Translations under genes and position numbers: made by a program
Shown: positions 24,725-33,087 of the stretch, piece after piece
How positions within the stretch are numbered: position 1 is the first letter of the stretch
Layout of the letters: every line of letters starts with the position of its first letter
The notes under the pieces: model-generated
Seen by the model: only the letters and a program-made list of their open reading frames with translations
Databases searched by the model: none
Told to the model about the DNA's origin: nothing
Assembly (NCBI RefSeq): GCF_018688355.1
Contig: NZ_CP061317.1
Span: forward strand, 876,091-940,090
Direction: 5' to 3'
Length of the DNA: 64,000 bases
Origin: Polynucleobacter sp. AP-Elch-400A-B2
Lineage (GTDB): Bacteria > Pseudomonadota > Gammaproteobacteria > Burkholderiales > Burkholderiaceae

Positions 24725-25026
24725 TAGTGCTCCCCTTAAATTGATTAGCAGTGGTTACCTATGGGCTGTTAGAGCAAACTGAGGAGACCGGAAAGGAGCA
24801 GAATTGCTCTTCATCTCCCATAAGTAGATTGCATTCTCAATCAATAAATATGACAAATCTATCTTTAACTGAAATATTGAGGGCTAAATTTTAAGAGGTG
24901 AAATTGTCACATTTGAGCTTGATAAAACGACTTCAAATGTGACAAAGAGTTTTAAGTATTCATAGAGATGTCATGAGAAAAGTGGAGCATTACAGTCAAG
25001 TTCAATAAAAATTGAAGGAGATAAAA
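24725..25026. other. Intergenic region with long inverted repeat
   Basis: No gene. It contains the 13-bp inverted repeat at 24905-24946 and a GGAG-rich stretch near 24780-24800. Confidence 0.5.
24905..24946. promoter_or_regulatory. 13-bp perfect inverted repeat, 16-bp spacer
   Basis: TTGTCACATTTGA and TCAAATGTGACAA. It lies about 80 bp upstream of the 77-aa gene. It could be a pair of operator half-sites or an RNA hairpin. The core CAAATGT/ACATTTG recurs in the palindrome at 28185-28202. Confidence 0.5.
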
Positions 25027-25260
25027 ATGCTAAATCAAAATCTAAGTGACAAAATTATTGAATTAAGAAGAATGTCTGCTGAGTATTATCAGAAGGCAGC
25101 CTGGAATCAGTTATTAGCGCTAGATAACTACAGAGAAAATAATTTCGTTGCTTCAGAGCGTTTTGCGCAACTGTCATTTGAAGATCAGATGAATGCGACG
25201 GAATGTGCAGAGCTAGCTGACGCAGAATTTTGCCTGCATCTCGAGCTGGAGTTTGAATAA
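25027..25260 (+). CDS. Hypothetical helical protein, 77 aa
   Basis: MLNQNLSDKIIELRRMSAEY begins an all-helical acidic protein rich in A, E, L and Q with aromatic residues regularly placed. GGAG lies six bases before the ATG at 25027, which is preferred over an upstream start at 25012. Function unknown; the inverted repeat upstream may control it. Confidence 0.6.
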   Translation: MLNQNLSDKIIELRRMSAEYYQKAAWNQLLALDNYRENNFVASERFAQLSFEDQMNATECAELADAEFCLHLELEFE

Positions 25261-25382
25261 TCAGACTGAATGCTTGACAAGAATAGCTTGGCCCATTGGA
25301 CCAAATCGTTTCTTAATCGAGATTTAGCTCGAAATCATCATTAAGTCTTAATTTAACTTGATGTATAGGAGGTGAGGCCTGA

Positions 25383-25727
25383 ATGAGTACATTATTGATC
25401 GCAGTTTTGAGTATCTGTTTTTCTGTACTTGCTCAGTTTCTGCTCAAGTCAGGCATTCAGGGATTGAGTCCCGACGGATTTTCGGCCTACTTACACTTGG
25501 CAAAAAATTGGAAGATATGGGCTGGATTTGCATGCTACTCGACCTCGGCCTTAATTTGGCTGCGGGTGCTGGCTGATTGGGATGTAAGTAAGGCTTACCC
25601 AATGATGGGTATAGGCTTTGTACTGACCTTGTTGGTGGGCTTGTTGCACGGAGAGCCTATCACTACAAGTCGAATCATTGGAGTGGCTGCAATTTTTATC
25701 GGTGTAATTTTAGTAGCGAGAAGCTAG
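25383..25727 (+). CDS. Small multidrug-resistance/EamA-type membrane protein
   Basis: 114 residues with four hydrophobic helices: LLIAVLSICFSVLAQFLL, then IWAGFACYSTSALIWLRVL, then YPMMGIGFVLTLLVGLL, then IIGVAAIFIGVILVA. It matches SMR/EamA half-size transporters, including the ArnE/ArnF and lipid-flippase-like group (the YPMMGIG loop). AGGAGG is upstream. It converges with the BtaA operon, so a lipid-related substrate is possible but speculative. Confidence 0.8.
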   Translation: MSTLLIAVLSICFSVLAQFLLKSGIQGLSPDGFSAYLHLAKNWKIWAGFACYSTSALIWLRVLADWDVSKAYPMMGIGFVLTLLVGLLHGEPITTSRIIGVAAIFIGVILVARS

Positions 25728-25761
25728 TTTTTTAAACTTGCTAACAATTCATCATCAATGG

Positions 25762-26805
25762 CTATGCACCTAGTTCAATTAAATCTTGTGCCTTTAAGGG
25801 TGCAGTTTTTTTTGCCACTAAAGCAAGAGTAAACTTTTTAATATTACAGCTATTAAGCGGACAGATGAGATAGGTGTACTCTAGGTAAGCTATACCCCCC
25901 CTTTTTCTTTTAAAGTCACCAGCTCCCGAGCTGTAATTCAATAATAGTCGTTGATCTTTTGTATATGTATAGATCGCTGCAAAAAGCACTCTATATGATC
26001 CTTCAAGATTGAATTTAGTGTCGTAACCTAGCGCCGGGACTGTCAATGTATGACCGGTTCTTAGAAGCAATGCAAAAGAGTAAATCTGCTGATCTGGCAC
26101 ACGTACAACAAGGCATGACATCACCCCTTGATTAACTACATCATCAAAGAATTGAGTTGTGTATTGAGGGTTTAATAAAGAATGCTTATGAAGATAGATT
26201 TTTTGATACAGATCATGAATTTGCATCAGACTATCTTGGTCAAGCTTGCTGCAAACTTGTACATCTAGATTAAGTTTTTTTAGAAGCGCAAGATCCCTTT
26301 TAAGGTGTGATGGTATTGGCTTATTTTCATCACGTAAATCAAATTCATAGATCACTCGAGAGGGGATGCCAAAATATCCGAGTGACTTTAAATTACTAAT
26401 GAGTGTTGGATGCCTATGGGGCAAGAGATTTCGAACGCCGATGTAGTAGCCAGGATTTAATCTACTCATTTTACTTGCAATACTCAGCAGTTCATTTTCC
26501 TGTTCCGTATTCCAAATCGAGGTTGAGATTGGATAATTCCCAATAAATATGGTTTTATCAATGCCCAAAAAATAAGAAAGTTTTCCAAGTGCCGCGATTA
26601 AAAGAGCAACAACAGGTTGGTGTCTACACTCATGGGTTAAATAGTCAAACCAGCCACTCCTCGGTGAAAAAAGATAGCTGGTATTTTTTTGTCGTATGGG
26701 AAAGGCAATACTGATAGGCACTTTCGTATCGCCCTCCCATAACAAGGTAGCGCATGCATTGCTAACCCAATCTGTTAGCTTCACCATGGGCCATTTATCA
26801 GTCAT
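25762..26805 (-). CDS. GNAT/FemAB-like protein paired with BtaA
   Basis: 347 residues, not firmly recognised. The C-terminal half has features of an acyl- or aminoacyl-transferase fold (VYEFDLRDE, then SFALLLRTG, then the LNYSSGAGDFKRKRGG segment, which resembles the substrate loop of FemAB/GNAT-like enzymes). The N-terminal half contains an aromatic region with HECRHQP. No signal peptide. It follows btaA by 12 bp and so is part of its operon. A transfer of an acyl group onto the BtaA lipid product is an inference; no N-methyltransferase (BtaB) is adjacent. Confidence 0.6.
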   Translation of the reverse strand: MTDKWPMVKLTDWVSNACATLLWEGDTKVPISIAFPIRQKNTSYLFSPRSGWFDYLTHECRHQPVVALLIAALGKLSYFLGIDKTIFIGNYPISTSIWNTEQENELLSIASKMSRLNPGYYIGVRNLLPHRHPTLISNLKSLGYFGIPSRVIYEFDLRDENKPIPSHLKRDLALLKKLNLDVQVCSKLDQDSLMQIHDLYQKIYLHKHSLLNPQYTTQFFDDVVNQGVMSCLVVRVPDQQIYSFALLLRTGHTLTVPALGYDTKFNLEGSYRVLFAAIYTYTKDQRLLLNYSSGAGDFKRKRGGIAYLEYTYLICPLNSCNIKKFTLALVAKKTAPLKAQDLIELGA

Positions 26806-26817
26806 ATTACTAAGATC

Positions 26818-28068
26818 TTAGGTAGTCAATTCATAAAGATGGAAGCCGCCATAAATTGCAGAGCGATCCTCATGAATGAGTTGATCTGATGCAGCGTGAT
26901 TTCGCTTCCATAGAGCATTTAAATCCTCACTCAGGGCTGCTTCAATTGGTGAGGACTTACCGGCGGTTCTGAAAACAATTCTGGCGCCTGGGTTAGCTGT
27001 CCGAGTAATTTCTGTCCACAAGGTACATATTTCTTCTGCTGCCATCCAATCTTGGGCATCGAGTAGCACCACTGCATCAACTGAATTGGCTGGCATACGC
27101 TTGAGAGCATCTAGTACATTATTTTGCTCTATAGAGAGTCTGTCGATGTTATTGCGTATGAGTTCAAAGTACTGTTCTTGCAAATACAGCGGCTTATTTG
27201 TTGGGTTATTGTGATCATAGCTTCTGCCGTAGGCCTGACAGGCGAAGTAATTGTTGTTGATATTATCAATCGTTGCCAATTTTCTGGCTCGTTCTTTGAG
27301 GACCTGTGCCATGCTCTCAGGGCGATCTTCGCAAAGGCTGGCATGCTGGCTTGGTGGTATGCCCAGATTGTATAAAGCTACTGGGCTACCCATAATCTTT
27401 TTCACTAGTCTAGAGTCAAATATCTTAGCTACATTTTCATCAAACCATTTTCCTTGGGCCTCTATTGAAGGTTGCTTTAGCAGATCATCTAATTTGACAC
27501 GATAGAGTTTGGCACTTATGTGAATTAATCCAATGAGCTTGCCGAGTAAGCCGTATTTATAAAACCCTTTTTCAAACATGCGGATACGCTCAAAACCTTT
27601 AATACCACCTTCCCAGTAGTCTCGTGTAGCTTTATTTAACTGAGGTGCTAGCAGATCTCTGTATAGCCTAGGATTATTCACTGATTTTGCTTCGCCAAAA
27701 AACTTATAGAAATTCTTATATTCGAGTCTTCTAATTCCCTCCATCTTTAGATGCACTAATGCGACATGAGTATGGTTTAGATCTACTGCAGTAATTTTTT
27801 TAGGGCTAGCGGTGAGGTAGGAGAGGGCATTACAACCGCCAGAAGCAATTGTGATGAGATGATCTGTAGGTTTTAGTTCAAGAGCTTTGAGATCAACTAC
27901 GGGGTCTTCCCAAATTTGAGGATAGACTAAGCGCTCAAACCAAAGGGCAAAAAGCCGATCATGCAGTGAGATCTTTTTCTTTTTTGCGTATACAGCGTCT
28001 TTGAGGAGTTTTTTTGAGCGCGATAGGTTTGACTCGGGTAGTGCTGTAAGGTTATCCATGGCTTTCAT
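26818..28068 (-). CDS. btaA: BtaA-like (DUF3419) S-adenosylmethionine:diacylglycerol 3-amino-3-carboxypropyltransferase
   Basis: 416 residues of the DUF3419/BtaA family. Visible: the entry motif WFERLVYPQIWEDP, the SAM-binding loop TIASGGCNALSYL, AVDLNHTHVAL, and a late VVLLDAQDWM then FRTAGKSSPIE. BtaA transfers the 3-amino-3-carboxypropyl group of SAM to diacylglycerol, giving diacylglyceryl homoserine, first step of betaine-lipid (DGTS) synthesis, typically used to spare phosphate. First gene of a two-gene operon; a divergent gene encodes an exported SRPBCC-like protein. Confidence 0.85.
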   Translation of the reverse strand: MKAMDNLTALPESNLSRSKKLLKDAVYAKKKKISLHDRLFALWFERLVYPQIWEDPVVDLKALELKPTDHLITIASGGCNALSYLTASPKKITAVDLNHTHVALVHLKMEGIRRLEYKNFYKFFGEAKSVNNPRLYRDLLAPQLNKATRDYWEGGIKGFERIRMFEKGFYKYGLLGKLIGLIHISAKLYRVKLDDLLKQPSIEAQGKWFDENVAKIFDSRLVKKIMGSPVALYNLGIPPSQHASLCEDRPESMAQVLKERARKLATIDNINNNYFACQAYGRSYDHNNPTNKPLYLQEQYFELIRNNIDRLSIEQNNVLDALKRMPANSVDAVVLLDAQDWMAAEEICTLWTEITRTANPGARIVFRTAGKSSPIEAALSEDLNALWKRNHAASDQLIHEDRSAIYGGFHLYELTT

Positions 28069-28144
28069 TGATTAGTTAACATAAGATCATTAAAGTCATA
28101 AATCAAGTCAAAGTAGTGACACATTTATTACGAATTTATTTAAC

Positions 28145-28202
28145 CTCACTAGTGAGTTGTTATATCAAAGTCATCAAACTGACACCAAATGTTCACATTT
28201 GG
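28145..28202. promoter_or_regulatory. Two palindromes in the btaA divergent promoter region
   Basis: CTCACTAGTGAG (28145-28156) and CCAAATGTTCACATTTGG (28185-28202), the second 39 bases before the ATG at 28242. They lie between divergent genes and are candidate operators. No Pho-box was identified by eye. Confidence 0.4.
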
Positions 28203-28241
28203 GCATCATCATGAAGTCATTCATCATCGGATTTAATTAAT

Positions 28242-28844
28242 ATGCTTGTAAATTTTAAAAGCCCATCTCTCTATTTCAATATATTGATATGGTTAGCATA
28301 TTTTGTTTGTTCTACGGTAACTGCTCAACCTGCATTTGATATAAAGGTCTCAATAGAAAGGTCTGGCGCAAATTTTCAAGTGCATGCTAGTTATGTTGTA
28401 CCGGTAGGTGAATGCTATGCCTACGCTTTTTTAACTGACTATGAAGCTGCTAAAAATATTCCAGGCATCAGTGAGTCTAAAGTGATTCATCGCAATGCGA
28501 ATAAAGTGAAAGTCGAAAGGGTTGCAGAGGAGCGGGTACTGTTTATTCCAATATACTTGCGCTCCCTTTTGGAATTTTCTGAAATTTCAGATAAGCGTCT
28601 AGAATTTATTCAGCTAGAAGGAGACGCTAAATCTTATAAGGGTAGTTGGGTAATTGAACCTGATAAAAATGGTACACGTTTTATCCATCATGCCAGTTTT
28701 GAGTTAGAGACCTCAATCCCACTATTTATTATTCAATATTTCCTAGAAAATAGTGCCAGAAAGCGCTTTGAAGTCATGGCTGAGCGGGTCACTCAACAGC
28801 AAATTACTTCAAATGCCAACTGCAAGAAATATCCATCGCTGTAA
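28242..28844 (+). CDS. Exported SRPBCC/START-like protein
   Basis: 200 residues with a signal peptide (FNILIWLAYFVCSTVTAQP). The mature part has the polyketide-cyclase/SRPBCC layout: VPVGECYAYAFLTDYEAAKNIPG split by a strand, then a beta-sheet and a long C-terminal helix. Such proteins bind lipids or hydrophobic ligands. Placement opposite btaA suggests a part in lipid handling; this is inference. Confidence 0.75.
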   Translation: MLVNFKSPSLYFNILIWLAYFVCSTVTAQPAFDIKVSIERSGANFQVHASYVVPVGECYAYAFLTDYEAAKNIPGISESKVIHRNANKVKVERVAEERVLFIPIYLRSLLEFSEISDKRLEFIQLEGDAKSYKGSWVIEPDKNGTRFIHHASFELETSIPLFIIQYFLENSARKRFEVMAERVTQQQITSNANCKKYPSL

Positions 28845-28945
28845 TTCTATTTAATAGATCTTGTGGCGACAATTTCCCTCCATTTGCCTTTGGATCTAAT
28901 AATGGTTAAATTACTGTAGCAAAGCAGTTGAAATCTAAGGGGCGT

Positions 28946-29428
28946 ATGGCTACTAAATTGCTATACCTATTGCGACATGCCAAAGCAGAGAGTGCTGATC
29001 CTAAACTCTTGGATGAGGATCGTGCTTTAACTGAAAAAGGTGTCAATGATGCGCATAAATTGGCGGCTAAGTTACACAAAAAAGAGTTGAATTTTGACTT
29101 GATTGCTACGAGCCCAGCTATTCGAGCAATCTCAACAGCACAAATAATTGCTAAAACGCTTGATCATCGTCAACATCATTTAGAGGTTCTGAAAAAGCTA
29201 TATCAAGCTAGTCCAGATATATTTTTAAATCTAGTAACAGGATTGCATAAAAAAGCCGCAAAGGTTTTATTAGTGGGACACAATCCTGGCCTGGAAGAAT
29301 TTGCCCAAATCCTTTCAGGCGAGCGGGTTGTTATGCAAACCTGCACATTGATTCAATTTTCTTTTGATTTAAAGCATTGGAAGGATTTTGAGGGTGTAAA
29401 AAATGCGCACATGAAGATTATCAATTGA
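28946..29428 (+). CDS. sixA: SixA-type histidine phosphatase
   Basis: 160 residues of the histidine-phosphatase superfamily. The catalytic LLRHAKAE motif is at the N-terminus, the second His in LVGHNPGLEEF, and DEDRALTEKG follows the first strand. SixA removes phosphate from histidine phosphotransfer domains. ATG at 28946 with AAGGGG upstream is preferred over the TTG at 28928. Confidence 0.88.
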   Translation: MATKLLYLLRHAKAESADPKLLDEDRALTEKGVNDAHKLAAKLHKKELNFDLIATSPAIRAISTAQIIAKTLDHRQHHLEVLKKLYQASPDIFLNLVTGLHKKAAKVLLVGHNPGLEEFAQILSGERVVMQTCTLIQFSFDLKHWKDFEGVKNAHMKIIN

Positions 29429-29451
29429 AGTAAGTAAGCTAAGATTAATTT

Positions 29452-29490
29452 GAGCCTTGCCAATTTACCAGTAATTCTGGCTCCTTTTTC
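29452..29490 (+). terminator. Weak hairpin terminator
   Basis: GAGCC ... GGCTC with a 22-base loop (itself containing CCAG/CTGG), then CTTTTTC. It lies between the convergent sixA and bactofilin genes. Confidence 0.35.
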
Positions 29491-29857
29491 AATAGTAATT
29501 TCTTGGTAAAAAAATATTACCCGTAATTACTGCGCTCGCCCTAAGAGTTAGGGCGATATGGATTTGAAGATCGTTTTCAACGTAACCGGCAATATCGGCT
29601 AACTGACAATCAACTTGACCTTGGACCTCACCATATTCTTTTACCAATAATTCTTTAGTGATTAGGTTGCCCTCAATTAGGCCGGCTACTATAGTTTTAT
29701 TAGGCGCGTTGAAAGAGCCCCGTAAGCAAACTCCTTTACCAACAGCTAGATTTACCATCTGAGTTGAATTTTCTTCTGCAGGTACCGCTGGCTTACCTTG
29801 GATTGGTTTAATAAGCTCATTGCTTTGAGGCAGGCCCTCATTGGAAAGACTCCCCAT
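29489..29857 (-). CDS. Bactofilin (polymer-forming cytoskeletal protein)
   Basis: 122 residues. After a disordered Pro/Glu N-terminus comes the bactofilin beta-helix (VGKGVCLRGSFNAP, then VAGLIEGNLITKELLVKEYG, then GQVDCQLADIAGYVENDL) with its G-x-hydrophobic turns. Bactofilins assemble without nucleotide into filaments that shape the cell or place envelope machinery. Short but complete. Confidence 0.82.
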   Translation of the reverse strand: MGSLSNEGLPQSNELIKPIQGKPAVPAEENSTQMVNLAVGKGVCLRGSFNAPNKTIVAGLIEGNLITKELLVKEYGEVQGQVDCQLADIAGYVENDLQIHIALTLRASAVITGNIFLPRNYY

Positions 29858-29990
29858 GGATGAATTTGATATGAGCGGTACTTCTTTTTTAAAAACATTG
29901 GTATTACCGCCTTAATCCTATAAGTGGTAATAAAACTGTCAACAAATTACTTTAGCATCAGCTTGTCACAAATTCTCTCCTTAAGTCTCC

Positions 29991-30254
29991 ATGTCCTTTA
30001 TCTCCAAACCAAAGGTAGTAACAGTAATTCTCAAAGAAGCGTTAAAAGCCGCTCGTGAGGAGCGGGGCTTAAGTCATGAAGAGCTTGCTGAAATAGCCTG
30101 TCTTAAAAAATGGCAAATTAAGGAGCTCGAAGAAGCAGAGACCTTTTTGACCTTCTACACAATGGCCATTAAGATACAGGCGGCTAAGAGAATTGGAGGT
30201 TCTCTCGGTCTTTCAGAGCATCAGTTTTTATCTTTAATCGAGACAATGGGTTGA
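29991..30254 (+). CDS. Small Xre-like helix-turn-helix protein
   Basis: 87 residues. The segment LKEALKAAREERGLSHEELA then EIACLKKWQIKELEEAE is an HTH of the Xre/RodZ type, followed by a short helical tail (AKRIGGSLGLSEHQFLSLI). It could be a transcription factor. ATG at 29991; weak ribosome-binding site (CTCC). It diverges from the bactofilin gene. Confidence 0.7.
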   Translation: MSFISKPKVVTVILKEALKAAREERGLSHEELAEIACLKKWQIKELEEAETFLTFYTMAIKIQAAKRIGGSLGLSEHQFLSLIETMG

Positions 30255-30269
30255 GTAATGTATTAGACT

Positions 30270-30440
30270 ATTAAAGTTCGTCATTTTGATGAGAGCGGAT
30301 CTCACACCTCCAAGATCAGAATGTATGGCGAGAACTTGAGAGAAGTCATGTCTAAAGTGCATGATATACATCGGAAGTCTTTACTTGTTTCTTATCAGGT
30401 AGGTTATGGGCCGGAGATTGAGTTTGAAAACTCAAACTAG
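30270..30440 (+). CDS. Possible small protein or gene remnant, 56 aa
   Basis: The frame has protein-like content (KVRHFDESGSHTSKIRM, then GENLREVMSKVHDIHRK, then VGYGPEIEFENSN) but no standard start: it is preceded by TAG and would have to begin at ATT 30270, or at the internal ATG 30321. It may be the remnant of a larger gene that lost its start. Confidence 0.3.
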   Translation: MKVRHFDESGSHTSKIRMYGENLREVMSKVHDIHRKSLLVSYQVGYGPEIEFENSN

Positions 30441-30827
30441 AGTTCATATTTTGCGTAAATTAAACTTATGATTTGGTTAATTAAGCACTCTGTCTCGCAT
30501 ACCTGTTGCACAGTTCATTACACAGTGTCATTTTTATGCTGTAAGCCATTGAAATATATACACATTCCAGCAGCCACGAATTCTTCTAAGGCGTAGGTCG
30601 CACGTTCGAATCGTGCTGGGCAGGCCAAATTTCATGGGGTCAAACCAAGTTTAATCAGCATTCTGAATATTAAATGGGCAGTCATAAAAGTTTCATCTAT
30701 TTGGTGCACACTGCACCTTATTAGTTCAATTTTGGCTGAAAGCTAGATTAACTAGTCGTAACATAATTATGACCTTCATAGAAATATTAGAACTAACTGG
30801 CGACCATCACCCCTCAGGAAATCAAAT
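30441..30827. other. Intergenic region around tRNA-Arg fragment copy 2
   Basis: No gene. It holds the 45-base tRNA-Arg 3' half (30583-30627) with a conserved AT-rich lead-in (gtaagccattgaaatata) that also precedes the other copies. Confidence 0.6.
30583..30627 (+). repeat. tRNA-Arg(UCU) 3'-half copy 2
   Basis: Identical over 45 bases to copy 1 at 18576-18620, in the same orientation. The preceding ~45 bases are also related among the copies. Confidence 0.8.
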
Positions 30828-31007
30828 ATGCAACACAAACCAAATCAGCAGCAGAAACCCGAGAAGCACGATAAATTAATTACAAAGCACAAACCAAGCT
30901 TTTATGTAACCGCTTCGGCCGTTTCGGTTTTTACTGCTGTTTTGAGTACTGCCGCCTTTGCTGCCTACGGTGTGATATCTACTGGTATCAAAATTCTATC
31001 TCTCTAG
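30828..31007 (+). CDS. Small single-span membrane protein, 59 aa
   Basis: A basic, Gln/His/Lys-rich N-terminus (NQQQKPEKHDKLI) precedes one hydrophobic helix (SAVSVFTAVLSTAAFAAYGV). AGGA lies eight bases before the ATG. It is the only gene between tRNA-Arg fragments 2 and 3. Function unknown. Confidence 0.6.
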   Translation: MQHKPNQQQKPEKHDKLITKHKPSFYVTASAVSVFTAVLSTAAFAAYGVISTGIKILSL

Positions 31008-31433
31008 AGAAAAGATTGAAGTGAATTTAAGAATGCTATGGGGCCGGATGGTGGATCCTAGCTCCTAGTTGATTTCGCTCTGAGACATCCAAAAACTCTC
31101 ATCAGGAATGGTGGGGGTCTTGTCCTTAAGGTGCCACCTTAAAAGATATTTAAGTATTGCACAATCCTATTTTATTGATGTAACCCATTGAATTATATAG
31201 ACTTTCAAGTATTAATTCATACTTCTAAGGTACGGGTCGCACGTCTGAATCATGCTGAGCAGGCCAAAATTTATTGTTAATGACTATCCTAGCTTTACTG
31301 TTGTGCTCAATTGGTAAGATTTTGGATCAGATCACACCTATTACTTAGTTATCTTCGTTTATAGTACAAAAAGCACCCGTTTACAGCTGCTAATCTCTTA
31401 AATTGCAAGATCATTATTAGAAATGGAAAGCAG
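31008..31433. other. Intergenic region around tRNA-Arg fragment copy 3
   Basis: Contains a hairpin-like sequence (ACTCTCATCA-ggaa-TGGTGGGGGT, about 31094-31120) nearly the same as the terminator at 35796, then fragment copy 3 (31222-31266) and the promoter region of the next operon. No gene. Confidence 0.55.
31222..31266 (+). repeat. tRNA-Arg(UCU) 3'-half copy 3 (degenerate)
   Basis: Same orientation and extent as copies 1 and 2 but with about eight substitutions (for example GGTACGGGTC for GGCGTAGGTC and GTCTGAAT for GTTCGAAT), so it is older or unselected. Confidence 0.7.
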
Positions 31434-32144
31434 ATGGGTGATTACACCAAGATGTCGGCACATTACGACACGATTATGACCTCAGGGTATTACGACTATC
31501 AGGCAATTGTTGATGGGTTACTCAATCATCATCCTTTTGAGAATGTTTTGGAGATTGGGTGTGGTACGGGTTTAATTTTGGAAGAGATTGCTAAACGTGA
31601 GCCAACCGCAAATATCCGCGGCATTGACTTAACCCAATCGATGCTTGAAATCGCCCAAAAACGTTTAGAGTCTTATCCAAACATTAAGTTAAGCCAACAA
31701 AATATTACAGAGTTAAGCCTTGAGCAGCAATATCGTTTGGCATTTTCATATGGTGGGGTTTGGTATTTTGTAATTGATGGCGATAAAGAACCGTTTCTAG
31801 TTAGCCATATCTACGATGAGCATGCAAATCATCTTGGGCTTGAAAGTTTAAGTAAATTTGTTCAGTCCGGTGGAAAATTGCTACTAGGAATTCAAGGACC
31901 GCACCATGATTATGAGAAGCCTATTTCTAATGGGATGATTTACTCACAAAAGATCGAACCTTTAGAGCTAGGATTCACTAAGCACTATTACCTGGATGAT
32001 AAAGGTCATCGAGTAATGGCTCAAACGATCCACTACCGTACTTATAATTTTAGCGATGCTAAGCAATTACTCTCGAGTTATGGTTTTGAGTATGAGGAAC
32101 GGACAGAAAAGCACCAACATTTTCTTGAATTTAAGCGTATTTAA
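31434..32144 (+). CDS. Class I SAM-dependent methyltransferase
   Basis: 236 residues. Motif I is VLEIGCGTGLI, the acidic end of strand 2 is IRGIDLTQSML, and a methyltransferase-type C-terminal sheet follows. The acceptor is probably a small molecule; no signal or membrane segment. It begins a three-gene operon: the dehydrogenase starts two bases after its stop. The operon lies exactly between tRNA-Arg fragments 3 and 4. Confidence 0.85.
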   Translation: MGDYTKMSAHYDTIMTSGYYDYQAIVDGLLNHHPFENVLEIGCGTGLILEEIAKREPTANIRGIDLTQSMLEIAQKRLESYPNIKLSQQNITELSLEQQYRLAFSYGGVWYFVIDGDKEPFLVSHIYDEHANHLGLESLSKFVQSGGKLLLGIQGPHHDYEKPISNGMIYSQKIEPLELGFTKHYYLDDKGHRVMAQTIHYRTYNFSDAKQLLSSYGFEYEERTEKHQHFLEFKRI

Positions 32145-32146
32145 AG

Positions 32147-33073
32147 ATGCCCATCAAGATTAGCGATCCTTTGGTTGGTTTTATTGGTGTAGGTAATATG
32201 GGTAATCCCATGGCTGCCAATTTATTAAAGGCAGGTTATAGGGTCAATGTTTTTGATCGTGAGCCTCACAAGGCGCTAAATTTAGTATCCTTGGGCGCAA
32301 ATCTTGCAGAAAATATCACGCAACTTGGTCAGCAATCTCAAGTAGTGATTTGTTCATTACCTGGCCCAGCACAAGTCAAAGAGGTAATGTTTGGTGAAGG
32401 TGGGCTTATTAATGTAATCAAGCCAGGATCAATCATTATTGATACCTCTACTAGCTCGGTAGAGCTTGCACAAGAATTATCAAACCTACTAGAGCAAAAG
32501 AATGTAGGCTTTTTAGAGGCGCCAGTGACTAATGCTGTTGACTTTGCAGCACTTGGTAAGTTATCTATTTTTGTTGCCGGCAAGCAATCGGATTTTGATA
32601 AATACAAACCCATTTTTGAAGTGCTTGGCGAAAAAATCTTCTATGTTGGCAAGCCTGGTAATGGGGCTACGATTAAGTTGCTTACCAATCTACTATGGTT
32701 TACACATGCTGCTGTGATCGGTGAGGCCTTGATGTTAGGGGCTAAGGCTGATATTCCGCTTGAAATTGTTGCTGAAGCGATTCAATCAAGTGCTGGTAAT
32801 AGCTGGGTAGCGCAACATGACATTCCATCTATTTTTGCAGGGCACTATGACCCAAGTTTTTCTTTAGCGCTATGTTGTAAGGATTTGGATTTAGTCAATC
32901 AAATTGCCCAGTCTCAGGGCTTTACCTTGACTATGGGTCAATTTGTTCAAGGCCTCTTCGAGGAGGCTCAAAAGACTTATGGCGCATCTGCTGCTGAGTT
33001 ACATGTAGTCAAATTATTAGAAGATCGAGTTGGCACGTATTTGCGCCCTAGCTTGCAAAATCCACTCCCATAA
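32147..33073 (+). CDS. 3-hydroxyisobutyrate dehydrogenase-family NAD(P) oxidoreductase
   Basis: 308 residues of the beta-hydroxyacid dehydrogenase family. The Rossmann motif VGFIGVGNMGNPMAANLL is at residue 9, the substrate-binding segment is IIDTSTSS, EAPVTNAVDFAALGKL replaces the usual DAPVSGG, and the catalytic Lys lies in GNGATIKLLTNLL. It could reduce a semialdehyde or oxidise a hydroxyacid. Middle gene of the operon, with 2- and 14-bp gaps to its neighbours. Confidence 0.85.
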   Translation: MPIKISDPLVGFIGVGNMGNPMAANLLKAGYRVNVFDREPHKALNLVSLGANLAENITQLGQQSQVVICSLPGPAQVKEVMFGEGGLINVIKPGSIIIDTSTSSVELAQELSNLLEQKNVGFLEAPVTNAVDFAALGKLSIFVAGKQSDFDKYKPIFEVLGEKIFYVGKPGNGATIKLLTNLLWFTHAAVIGEALMLGAKADIPLEIVAEAIQSSAGNSWVAQHDIPSIFAGHYDPSFSLALCCKDLDLVNQIAQSQGFTLTMGQFVQGLFEEAQKTYGASAAELHVVKLLEDRVGTYLRPSLQNPLP

Positions 33074-33087
33074 TCGTTACACAGATC

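Noticed and set aside
10228..24770. Shared 17-base string GGTTACCTATGGGCTGT at about 10228 and 24754
   Set aside because: Single short match with no extended flanking similarity; may be chance.
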